Assembly (NCBI GenBank): GCA_965203045.1
Contig: OZ241850.1
Coordinates: 248,001-312,000, forward strand
Length of the DNA stretch: 64,000 bases
DNA from: G965203045 sp965203045
GTDB lineage: Bacteria > Pseudomonadota > Gammaproteobacteria > PS1 > Pseudothioglobaceae
Direction: 5' to 3'
The translations under genes and the position numbers were made by a program. Numbering within the stretch: position 1 is the first letter of the stretch; the number at the start of each line of letters is the position of its first letter. Of the stretch, positions 29,401 to 38,588 are shown in pieces. The notes below the pieces were generated by a model. It had not been told where the DNA came from. It did not search any database and saw only the letters and a list, made by a program, of their open reading frames with translations.

Positions 29401-29889
29401 ACTATGCGACCAAAGAGTAACATTGACAATAGGCACATCGTCAATTTCTTTGGGCTTAATAATAGGCATTTTTACCCCAGGCGGCATAAAGTCTAAATTA
29501 GAAAGCAATTTATCGCGCACACGTATAATAGCATCGCGCATTTCTTCACCAACATCAAATTCAATAGTAACAACAGACTTGCCTCTATCACTAACAGAAT
29601 AAATGTGCTTAACACCTAGTAAATTAGACATAAGCCGTTCTAAGGGGCGCACAATAATATTGGAAACCTCTTTAGAAGTGGCCCCAGGATATTGGATAAA
29701 AATATCAATCAAAGGCACTGAAATTTGCGGGTCTTCTTGTCTAGGAGTTGCAATTAAACCCAAAATGCCAGCACCAAGCATTACAATAAATAAAATAGAA
29801 GATAGCGGTGATATAATGAAGCTTTTAGAAAGCCTACCTGCTAGTCCTAACTCGGGTGTAATAGTAGGCGATTTTGATTGCCTCGCCAT
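26440..29889 (-). CDS. RND-family efflux permease
   Basis: An inner-membrane proton-driven pump of 1149 residues. It has an N-terminal membrane helix (SSILFIVMLGAGILGLI), large periplasmic loops, and the TM4 proton-relay pair of aspartates in GILVDDAIVVVENVYRRW. The second half repeats the fold (SMIGWIALAGIIVRNSILLIDF). It is slightly longer than AcrB (1049), with a polar lysine-rich tail. The adaptor gene ends at the base before its start, so they form an operon. An outer-membrane channel gene is not adjacent. Substrate unknown. Confidence 0.92.
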   Translation of the reverse strand: MARQSKSPTITPELGLAGRLSKSFIISPLSSILFIVMLGAGILGLIATPRQEDPQISVPLIDIFIQYPGATSKEVSNIIVRPLERLMSNLLGVKHIYSVSDRGKSVVTIEFDVGEEMRDAIIRVRDKLLSNLDFMPPGVKMPIIKPKEIDDVPIVNVTLWSHSVDDGQLRALGLEVLQRLEHIENTNNGFVVGGRKQVFHIDINPSQLFSYQVSLQQITKVVEQSNTKGRTGFIDVDGYEMVIYSGDFFQKTADIENLVVSTKGGRPVYVRDVAKVYYAPEDARQIVTHYVGVASVGADDLKKPKVANGAAAVTIAIAKKYGSNGIKVASDVIAVVDKLKGTLIPSDVNVSITRNYGESAKAKVDELILKLFIATGAVSLLIWLALGWRAAVVVTLIIPVVLLMTIFIAWLMGFTIDRVSLFALIFSIGILVDDAIVVVENVYRRWLIEQKVSIKTAIDAVREVGNPTILATLTVIAALMPMAAVRGMMGPYMEPIPILGSVAMLFSLFAAFVFTPYFIMKLVPPIKVLNNMEHTEQKTINFLHQFYHRIIGRLIHNIRLGWLFLAVLVVTFFLAISMFISTAVVVKMLPLDNKNLFGIVLDMPDGTSLVRTNSVLNQMAEVLRHIPEVVAVQTYAGTSQPFDFNGLVRHYYLRQESSLGELQLQLLDKNQRSRPSHKIALEARSLILDIADQAAANIAIVEMPPGPPVLRPVVAEVYAPDDFSRQKLAIDLTTIFKQTGVMADVDNYMRDKHPIWYFDVDTEKASRLGISVHTIKETLAMAMGNFNVSTVRLRNALEPTFIFIQAPLAKRSQLNYLKQLPVPTRGGKLVPIVNLGEFVLQQQDPLIFHKDLVPVEYVVGEPIGRLSAPIYAMGEVDELLNDYKTDYNEILQGNYLPKADRSGKLSFDWAGEWTITYETFRDMGIAFGVALVAIYMLVVWQFGNFLLPSIIMAPIPLTLLGIVPAHWLLNAEFTATSMIGWIALAGIIVRNSILLIDFTVQEYAKDVKLFDAVINACSVRTRPILITALALIGGSSVILFDPIFQGMAISLLSGVFISTILTLLVIPLGAISAKEGIFNTTAIYLGLLENTGNTDAEYNQTQQQTMSLKINAWAKKWIKLFDKKTSKNNKQLKRINTKDLLKKEDSSKD

Positions 29890-31005
29890 TTATAAGCTCA
29901 TCCCAGAAGTCATTAGCGCGCTTGGGCTAACAACTACTTTTTCTCCAATAGTCAATCCCGACAAAATACTAATGTTATCGGTATCAACTTTATCACCAAT
30001 ACGAACAAATCTGAGTTCAGTTTTACTGTCTTTATTAAGCACAAAAACACTAGGAATACTACTACGCCAAATTAAGGCGCTTTCTGGAATAATCAAAGTC
30101 CTTTTACTAGAGATAATATCAAATAATTCTAACTCGGCATAAGAGCCAGCAATTGTAGGCACACCTTGGGGTAAATCAAATTTTACTTTAACAGTGTGGG
30201 TATCAATGCTGGCAATGGGATAGATTTGGACTAATTTTGCCAGCACAACTAAGTTAGAAATGTCTAAGCGAATACGATATTGCTTGTTTTTTTTTATGCT
30301 GTGTAATAGGCGCGCAGGAACATCAACTTCTACTTGTAATTGCTCGGTATTGGCAAAGGATAACAGTAAATCTCCACGTTGTACGCTATCACCTAAATCT
30401 ACCATTTTCCTTATTAGAACACCATCAAATGGAGCAACAACTTTGGTATCTTTTAGTTTTGATTCTATCTCTTTTAATTTAGATCTAGCTTTTTTTAAAC
30501 GTTTATTGGTTTGGGCAAGTTCAGAATAATAATTGGAGCGAATGGCATATTTTTCAAAATCATAATCACCGCGGTCAACAAAATTGCGCATAGGGCTTGT
30601 AAACATATTAAACATCCACGGCGCGCCACCAAACATATTATTTGAATCGGCATAGGGAGATATAAGTGATTTATTATATTGCACACTTGCATTTTTCAGC
30701 GCTTCTTGTAGTGCTTCAATTTCTGCCTTTGCTGCTTCTTCCTGAGCTAAAATGAAGTCTTGTTCCAAAGCAACAATAGTTTGCCCCTTAGTATAATAAT
30801 CTCCTTCTTGACCTATAAAAGAGATAATATCACCTGATAATTGCGCGCTAAAATTAACCTCAGTAATAGGCACTACTGAACCGCCTAGTAGTAATCTTTT
30901 TGCAAAAATATTATCTTTAACTTCAACAATCTTAAAACCATTATTAGCGCCATAAGCGGTTTGTAAAAATAAGAAAGTTGATAGTAAGATAATTTTTTTG
31001 AGCAT
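29890..31005 (-). CDS. RND efflux periplasmic adaptor (membrane fusion protein)
   Basis: A 371-residue periplasmic adaptor linking the RND pump to an outer-membrane channel. It has a signal peptide (about 1-19), a lipoyl-like half motif (SAQLSGDIISFIGQEGDYYTKGQTIV), an alpha-helical hairpin and the returning half (KVVAPFDGVLIRKMVDLGDSVQRGD), then beta-barrel and membrane-proximal domains. There is no lipobox. Residues about 115-150, at the hairpin tip, are an unusual Met/Phe/Asp-rich insert (SNNMFGGAPWMFNMF...). It directly abuts the permease gene. Confidence 0.9.
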   Translation of the reverse strand: MLKKIILLSTFLFLQTAYGANNGFKIVEVKDNIFAKRLLLGGSVVPITEVNFSAQLSGDIISFIGQEGDYYTKGQTIVALEQDFILAQEEAAKAEIEALQEALKNASVQYNKSLISPYADSNNMFGGAPWMFNMFTSPMRNFVDRGDYDFEKYAIRSNYYSELAQTNKRLKKARSKLKEIESKLKDTKVVAPFDGVLIRKMVDLGDSVQRGDLLLSFANTEQLQVEVDVPARLLHSIKKNKQYRIRLDISNLVVLAKLVQIYPIASIDTHTVKVKFDLPQGVPTIAGSYAELELFDIISSKRTLIIPESALIWRSSIPSVFVLNKDSKTELRFVRIGDKVDTDNISILSGLTIGEKVVVSPSALMTSGMSL

Positions 31006-31123
31006 AACAACTAAAGTAAAAACAATTTACTACATTATACCCAGATTTTTTAAACCACAAATCAAAAGTCGTTAACTATTTAATCCTCATAAACCTTAAC
31101 TCTTCACAGTCATAAAAACCCAT

Positions 31124-32920
31124 TTAGAACTGATAATTTACCCCTAAATTAATAACTCTGCCGGGTTGGTTATAGCCACTGGCAATAGTGTAATTTTTCT
31201 TGAATAAATTGTTAATACTAAAATTAATAGCTATATCATCATTATAATTATACTTAGTGGCGGCATTTACTAGGCTATAGCCACCTAGCCTAGTATTACC
31301 AACATCTAGGCTTGATGATTTTTTAATGACTTGTAAATGATAATCAAACTTTTTATATTGTTTATTAACAATTAAATTAGTAGTGTTTTTTGGTCGCCTT
31401 AGTTCTTGAGTATTACTATTTTCAAACTCAGCGCTATTATAGTTGTGACTAAAAGTAATATTGTAGCCCGCTAAGGGACGAAAACTAACCTTTAACTCAA
31501 TACCTTTACTAATTAAATCGTCATTACTATTTATATAATTAGTAGGGCTTGGAACATTGATAAAATCAATATCATCTGTAATTTTATTATTATAAATATT
31601 GATAAAAAAATCAGCTAATTGAGTCCTATAATCTAAGCCAATTTCAATATTTTTAGAAGTTTCCGGTTTTAGGTTAGGGTTACCTATTATACGAAAAATA
31701 GAAGAACCAGTATCAAATATCTGGTCAAATATCTGGTCAAATACTGGGGCTTTAAATGCAGTAGCATAAGAGGCAGTAAATTTTAATTTATCGCTGAGTT
31801 GTAACCCCCAACCCAAATTATAGGTATTGTAATTACCAAATCGGTCATGGTCAATATGCCTAAACCCAAGCAGAATATCATTGTTAGCGTTTAATTTTAT
31901 CTGATATTGCGCAAAAATATCTTCATTAACAATATCACTATCTTCAATACTATCCTTAAAATAAGCATAACCAATTGTGAGTAGCGAATTATTTAGGTAA
32001 ATATCACTTAACCAAGTATATTCTTCAGAATCAATGTTAATTGCACTGAATGTTTCTCTTTTTTGCGAATTTTTAGATAATAGAAGTTTTGTTTGCCAAT
32101 TAGTGGTAGGCTGATAGTTAATATTGATACTTCTTTGTTCAAAATCGGTTTTCAACAGCAGATCATGCCCAATGGAAGTGGGCTCACCAAAACTATTATC
32201 GTATTCTATTTCGGTGTCATTTGCTAATAAATTAAAGCTAATATCTACTTCATCACTAAACCTATAATTTGCATAAATACTTTGTGATTGCCTCTCATTA
32301 CCATCTTTATCACCACTTAAGTCATTTTGATGCACAGATATGCCATCGGTGCTATAATCACTAGCACTTAAACGCAAACTAAATTTATCTTCCTTAAAAC
32401 CGTATGATATTTGCCCTTGTTTAGTATCATGTGTGCCATAGCTAAATTTTAAATTACCGCCAGTAGTATCTTTTTTAGTAAATACTTGAATTACCCCGCC
32501 AATAGCATTAGAACCATAAAGTGAAGAATAAGCGCCTTTAACAATCTCAATACTATCAATTTGTTCCAAAGGAATAACACTTAAATTAGGCGCGCCTTCA
32601 GGAGTTGAATTATCCATAACGCGCACGCCATCAACTAATAAAAGAGTATTATGTGACTGGGCGCCTCGAATAAATACCGAAGGCACATTACCAGGCGGAT
32701 TAAATACATTAACCTCTGGAATAGTTTGTAATAATTCTAAAAAAGTCCTAGCCCCACTTCTGGCAATATCATCACTATTAAGCCTAATAGTAGAAGCTAT
32801 TGAACCGATAACAGGATTATCAGTGCGGTATTCAGTTTCAAGTGTAATAGGTATAGGACCTAAGACTGCATAACTATTTATCACACCCAACAATGCTGAA
32901 CCAATAATAATTTTTCTCAT
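31124..32920 (-). CDS. btuB: TonB-dependent outer-membrane receptor, BtuB-like
   Basis: A 598-residue TonB-dependent receptor with a signal peptide (about 1-18), a plug domain (FLELLQTIPEVNV, SVFIRGAQSHNTLLLVDGVRV, SSLYGSNAIGGVIQVFTKK) and a 22-strand-type barrel ending GVNYQF. The plug closely follows BtuB (vitamin B12 receptor), although the short size could also fit other small siderophore or metal receptors. No clear TonB box or cobalamin riboswitch is visible. It is divergent from a MetR-like regulator. A 12-bp duplication gives FDQIFDQIFD in the barrel. Confidence 0.8.
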   Translation of the reverse strand: MRKIIIGSALLGVINSYAVLGPIPITLETEYRTDNPVIGSIASTIRLNSDDIARSGARTFLELLQTIPEVNVFNPPGNVPSVFIRGAQSHNTLLLVDGVRVMDNSTPEGAPNLSVIPLEQIDSIEIVKGAYSSLYGSNAIGGVIQVFTKKDTTGGNLKFSYGTHDTKQGQISYGFKEDKFSLRLSASDYSTDGISVHQNDLSGDKDGNERQSQSIYANYRFSDEVDISFNLLANDTEIEYDNSFGEPTSIGHDLLLKTDFEQRSININYQPTTNWQTKLLLSKNSQKRETFSAINIDSEEYTWLSDIYLNNSLLTIGYAYFKDSIEDSDIVNEDIFAQYQIKLNANNDILLGFRHIDHDRFGNYNTYNLGWGLQLSDKLKFTASYATAFKAPVFDQIFDQIFDTGSSIFRIIGNPNLKPETSKNIEIGLDYRTQLADFFINIYNNKITDDIDFINVPSPTNYINSNDDLISKGIELKVSFRPLAGYNITFSHNYNSAEFENSNTQELRRPKNTTNLIVNKQYKKFDYHLQVIKKSSSLDVGNTRLGGYSLVNAATKYNYNDDIAINFSINNLFKKNYTIASGYNQPGRVINLGVNYQF

Positions 32921-32949
32921 AATTTAAGTTAAAAATTTAAAAAATTAGT

Positions 32950-32966
32950 ATTATAAGTAGTATAAT
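32950..32966. promoter_or_regulatory. Dyad ATTATA-N5-TATAAT in the btuB/metR divergent gap
   Basis: A perfect 6-bp inverted repeat around AGTAG in the 101-bp A/T-only-like gap. LysR-type regulators bind dyads in such divergent promoters, and this one also contains a TATAAT that could be a -10 for the receptor. It does not match the enteric MetR consensus. Base composition makes chance occurrence easy. Confidence 0.3.
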
Positions 32967-33021
32967 TATTATTTTTTATCATAAATTTAATATTATTTAT
33001 GCAAAAAATTTATAACTAATT

Positions 33022-33912
33022 ATGCTACAAATATCACAACTCAAACTCATTCAAGCCTTATTAACACAAGGCAATGTTTCCTTAGCGGCTAATGCTTTAT
33101 TTATTTCCCAAAGCGCCTTGTCACATAGAATTAAAAAATTAGAGGATTTGTTAGGACAAAAAATTTTTGTGCGTCACTCAGAACCAATAGCACTAACCCC
33201 AGTGGGCAAGGCTTTAGGCAATCTAGCAACTGAGATGCTTGGTAAAATAGAAGGTTTTGAAAAACGTTTTATATCTAGTCAATTTAGTCGCCTTAACATC
33301 GCTATTGAATGTCATGCTTGTTTTGACTGGTTAATGCCAACACTAAAATCTTTTAGTCAAACTCATCCACAAATAAATTATGACTTGTCTATGGCATTTA
33401 GTTTTGAACCATTTAAAGCTCTTAAACACTATAAAGTAGATATGGTGGTTAGTTCCGACCCTATTGATGACTCAAATTATGAGTATTATCACTTGTTTGA
33501 CTATCAAGTATTAATGTTAGTTGCTAAACAAAATCATCTTAGCCACAAATCATATTTAACACCAACAGACATTGCCACACAAACATTGTTAACCTATCCA
33601 GTATCTACCAATAGGTTGGATGTTTTTAACTATTTTTTAAATCCTCAGCAACTGAGACCAAAATATATTCGTCAAGTAGAACTGCCAATGATGATGCTAC
33701 AATTAGTACAAAATAACCAAGGCATTGCTACAATGCCAGAATGGGCATTCACTAACACTCAAACCAATGGCATTACCGCTAAGCCACTAGGAAAATCAGG
33801 AATGTGGCGCAAGCTTTATCTTGCCATTCGCAGTAGTGATGTTAAAATAAAATACCTACAAGATTTTATTAAATTAGCTAAACAGATATCCTTACAAACC
33901 ATTAACAAATGA
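33022..33912 (+). CDS. metR: LysR-family regulator, MetR-like
   Basis: A 296-residue LysR-type transcription factor. The N-terminal winged helix-turn-helix (residues about 1-60) contains GNVSLAANALFISQSALSHRIKKLEDLLG and FVRHSEPIALTPVGKAL, which match MetR better than CysB or general LysR proteins. MetR uses homocysteine as coregulator and controls methionine genes. It is divergent from the B12-receptor-like gene and overlaps pdxA by 4 nt, so autoregulation and control of both neighbours are plausible. Confidence 0.8.
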   Translation: MLQISQLKLIQALLTQGNVSLAANALFISQSALSHRIKKLEDLLGQKIFVRHSEPIALTPVGKALGNLATEMLGKIEGFEKRFISSQFSRLNIAIECHACFDWLMPTLKSFSQTHPQINYDLSMAFSFEPFKALKHYKVDMVVSSDPIDDSNYEYYHLFDYQVLMLVAKQNHLSHKSYLTPTDIATQTLLTYPVSTNRLDVFNYFLNPQQLRPKYIRQVELPMMMLQLVQNNQGIATMPEWAFTNTQTNGITAKPLGKSGMWRKLYLAIRSSDVKIKYLQDFIKLAKQISLQTINK

Positions 33913-34874
33913 CTATCGCATTTACTATCGGCGAACCCGCTGGTATCGGACCTGACTTAGCTATCTTAAATGCCAAGCTCTACCCTAACCCAGACTTAGT
34001 TACCTTTGCTGACCCTGATATTTTGAAAAAACGGGCTACTGAGTTAGGTATAAATTTAATAATTTTAGAAAACAAACCTGCGCAAAAAAGAGGTCAAATT
34101 AATGTTTATCCAATAACTGCTGCCAAAACGGTCACTGCTGGTAAACTTGATGCTGCCAATGTGCCATTTGTGCTAAAAATGCTAGATAGCGCCATTAGTC
34201 ATTGCCTAAATAATAAAGCACAAGTGCTGCTAACCGCGCCAGTTCACAAAGGCATTATTAATCAAGCCGGAGTTAAATTTAGCGGGCACACTGAGTATTT
34301 AGGTGTAAAAACACATAAAAAAACAGTAATGCTGCTTGCAAATAATAAATTAAAACTTGCCCTAGTCAGCACGCATCTATCACTTAAAGAAGTACCCAAA
34401 TACATAAGTCGCTACAAACTAATTCAAGTGATTAAAATTCTGCATAGCAGCTTAAATGCTTATTTTAACATTAATAATCCTAAAATTGCCATTTGTGGAC
34501 TCAATCCTCATGCTGGTGAAAATGGTTATTTAGGTAGTGAAGAAATCACCATTATAAACCCCGTTATCCAACAATTAAAACAACGAGGATTAAATTTAAT
34601 AGGCGCTATCTCAGCTGATACCGCTTTTACTGCTAATAATTTGCAAAAATACGATGCTATTTTGGCAATGTATCACGACCAAGGCTTGCCGGCACTCAAA
34701 GCATTAGACTTTGAGAATAGTATCAACATAACCCTTGGCTTACCATTTTTACGTGTATCAGTTGACCATGGCACCGCCCTAAATTTAGCTGCAACCGCTA
34801 ATATTAGTTTAGCTAGCCTACTTGCAGCAATTAAATTCATTAAAGCCCAGATAAATAAAAACCCGCTTTGTTAG
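33909..34874 (+). CDS. pdxA: 4-hydroxythreonine-4-phosphate dehydrogenase
   Basis: Oxidises 4-phosphohydroxy-threonine in the DXP-dependent route to pyridoxal phosphate. The 321 residues begin IAFTIGEPAGIGPDLAI, the PdxA signature, and include the metal-binding histidines in FSGHTEYLG, NPHAGENG and MYHDQGLPALK. In enterics pdxA sits between surA and rsmA; here it follows a MetR-like gene (ATGA overlap) and rsmA instead follows ppiD. The stop codon lies inside the terminator hairpin. Confidence 0.95.
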   Translation: MTIAFTIGEPAGIGPDLAILNAKLYPNPDLVTFADPDILKKRATELGINLIILENKPAQKRGQINVYPITAAKTVTAGKLDAANVPFVLKMLDSAISHCLNNKAQVLLTAPVHKGIINQAGVKFSGHTEYLGVKTHKKTVMLLANNKLKLALVSTHLSLKEVPKYISRYKLIQVIKILHSSLNAYFNINNPKIAICGLNPHAGENGYLGSEEITIINPVIQQLKQRGLNLIGAISADTAFTANNLQKYDAILAMYHDQGLPALKALDFENSINITLGLPFLRVSVDHGTALNLAATANISLASLLAAIKFIKAQINKNPLC

Positions 34875-34883
34875 CGGGTTTTT
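34857..34883. terminator. Bidirectional terminator between pdxA and groEL
   Basis: An 11-bp perfect stem, AAAAACCCGCT with AGCGGGTTTTT, around a TTGTT loop. It includes the pdxA TAG stop and ends 19 bp before the groEL stop on the other strand. A-runs and T-runs on the two sides let it work in both directions. Confidence 0.88.
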
Positions 34884-34901
34884 AAATACTTAGTAAGTGG
34901 T

Positions 34902-36864
<1,963 letters not shown>

Positions 36865-36890
36865 ATTTATCTCCTATTGTTTATATTAAA

Positions 36891-37733
36891 CTAATACCCC
36901 AACGAACCATCTAAAGTCTCCTTTAATTGCTTCATTGCCTGATTTTCTAACTGGCGAATACGTTCAGCAGAGACGCCATATTTATCTGCTAATGTATGTA
37001 GGGTCTGTTTTTCTTCTTTCAAGTACCTAGACTGTAAAATGTCTAAACTTCTATCATCTAACTTTTTAAGTGATTGATATAATTTTTGTTGTTGATGAGT
37101 TTCTTGATCATGTTCAATAGTAATAATTTCTGGATTTTGAGAATTATCCGCCAAATAGTCCTCTGGAGCATAGTCTTCATCTTCTTTATGAGCAACATTG
37201 AAACCAACATCATTAAATTGCAGCCGTGACTCCATTTCTAACACATCAGCAACCGGCACATTTAGGTTTTTAGCAATTTGTTGAGCTTCTTTATTGGTTA
37301 AAGAATGATAAATTTGTTTTTTAGCATTTTTTAACTTAAAAAATAGCTTGCGTTGAGCTTTGGTAGTGGCAATTTTAACAATTTTCCAATTCTTAAGGAT
37401 AAATTCATGAATTTCAGCGCGAATCCAATACACCGCAAACGAAGCCAAACGAACATTTTTATAAGGATTAAACCTTTTGACCGCTTTTAATAACCCGATA
37501 GCTCCTTCTTGAACTAAATCCCTCTGCTCAAGCCCATACCCCTTATATCCATAAGCAATAAAAGCAACAAAACGCATATGTGATAACACTAATTTTTCCG
37601 CAGCTAACACATCGTGGTCCTCATAAAGCGCAACTGCTAACTCGTGCTCTTCTTGTTCACTTAAAATTGGTGGATAATGGCGAGCAATTAAGCCAGCATT
37701 AATTTGGGCTAATTGCTGATGTCTAGTTGTCAT
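36891..37733 (-). CDS. rpoH: Heat-shock sigma factor RpoH (sigma-32)
   Basis: An alternative sigma factor directing RNA polymerase to heat-shock promoters. The 280 residues have region 2 (DLVQEGAIGLLKAVKRFNP; RLASFAVYWIRAEIHEFILKNW), the RpoH box QRKLFFKLKNAKK that separates it from RpoD/RpoS, and region 4 (LHTLADKYGVSAERIRQLE). It overlaps gmk by 11 nt and is followed 26 nt later by groES. In enterics rpoH is monocistronic next to ftsX; direct linkage to its own targets groESL is unusual. Confidence 0.95.
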   Translation of the reverse strand: MTTRHQQLAQINAGLIARHYPPILSEQEEHELAVALYEDHDVLAAEKLVLSHMRFVAFIAYGYKGYGLEQRDLVQEGAIGLLKAVKRFNPYKNVRLASFAVYWIRAEIHEFILKNWKIVKIATTKAQRKLFFKLKNAKKQIYHSLTNKEAQQIAKNLNVPVADVLEMESRLQFNDVGFNVAHKEDEDYAPEDYLADNSQNPEIITIEHDQETHQQQKLYQSLKKLDDRSLDILQSRYLKEEKQTLHTLADKYGVSAERIRQLENQAMKQLKETLDGSLGY

Positions 37734-38322
37734 AATTTAATATAGTTTTAATAGTTTGTTTTTTAGCATCCAAACGCATTTTATAGCTAATGATAACACA
37801 TTTTAATTGCGCTAACGCGGTATCAAAATCTTTATTCACAATAATATAGTCATACTGGTCGTAATGACCAATCTCATCTCTTGCAAATTGCATACGTTTT
37901 TTAACGCTTAGCTGTTCATCACCTCTAGCGATGAGCCTTTGTTCCAAAGTGGCAATACTAGGAGGAACAACAGCAATGCTAAGAGCATTAGCAAATAGCG
38001 CCTTAATTTGTTTTGCTCCCTGCCAGTCAATTTCAACAATAACATCTGCTGTTTTTAATTGCGCATTTAAACTATTTTTATTAGTGCCATAATAACAATC
38101 AAATATATAAGCGTGTTCAACAAACTCGTTATTTTTGATCGCCATTTTAAACTTTTGCTCACTACAAAAATGATAATCAACACCATCTATTTCACCTTTG
38201 CGTTTGTTGCGTGTTGTATGAGATACCGAATGTAGGATTTCTGACATCTCTTTTAATAAGGTCTTTACCAAAGAACTTTTGCCAACACCAGATGCTCCAG
38301 ATATAATAATTAAATCATTCAC
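37723..38322 (-). CDS. gmk: Guanylate kinase
   Basis: Phosphorylates GMP to GDP. The protein is about 199 residues, with the P-loop SGASGVGKSSLVKTLL, the GMP-binding segment SHTTRNKRKGEIDGVDYHF and the IDWQGAKQI strand. The start is taken as GTG at 38322, which forms a GTGA overlap with the yggX stop and fits family N-termini. A TTG at 38337 would add five residues. It overlaps rpoH by 11 nt. Confidence 0.92.
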   Translation of the reverse strand: MNDLIIISGASGVGKSSLVKTLLKEMSEILHSVSHTTRNKRKGEIDGVDYHFCSEQKFKMAIKNNEFVEHAYIFDCYYGTNKNSLNAQLKTADVIVEIDWQGAKQIKALFANALSIAVVPPSIATLEQRLIARGDEQLSVKKRMQFARDEIGHYDQYDYIIVNKDFDTALAQLKCVIISYKMRLDAKKQTIKTILNYDN

Positions 38323-38588
38323 TTTGGCGCTTTCCAACCAGCAATTTTATCTGCACCCTCCTCAGAAAAGAAAAACTTCTCTAATTGTTCTTTTAAGTAC
38401 TGCTGTGCTTTATCATCCATCATATTTAGATTATTTTCGTTAATAAGCATAGTTTGATGATTAAGCCACAAGCCCCAAGCCTCCTTAGACACCGCACCTA
38501 AAATCCGCTGCCCTAATTCACCCGGCATTGGCGCTCTATCCAGCGCTTCTAATTGCTTTTTAAGTTTTATACAATGTACTGTTTTCAT
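38319..38588 (-). CDS. yggX: Fe(2+)-trafficking protein YggX
   Basis: A small (89 residues) cytoplasmic protein that protects iron-sulfur clusters in oxidative stress. It shows the family core MPGELGQRILGAVSKEAWGLWLNHQTMLINENNLNMMD and an N-terminal cysteine (TVHCIKLKK). In E. coli it follows mutY; here it starts inside the 3' end of murJ (29-nt overlap) and its stop overlaps the gmk start. Confidence 0.92.
   Translation of the reverse strand: MKTVHCIKLKKQLEALDRAPMPGELGQRILGAVSKEAWGLWLNHQTMLINENNLNMMDDKAQQYLKEQLEKFFFSEEGADKIAGWKAPK

Noticed and set aside
29603..30142. A 179-codon plus-strand frame
   Set aside because: Antisense to the RND permease and adaptor genes, which are complete and well conserved.
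32921..33021. Cobalamin riboswitch upstream of the BtuB-like gene
   Set aside because: The gap is 101 nt, nearly all A/T, with no B12-box-like sequence or room for the aptamer.
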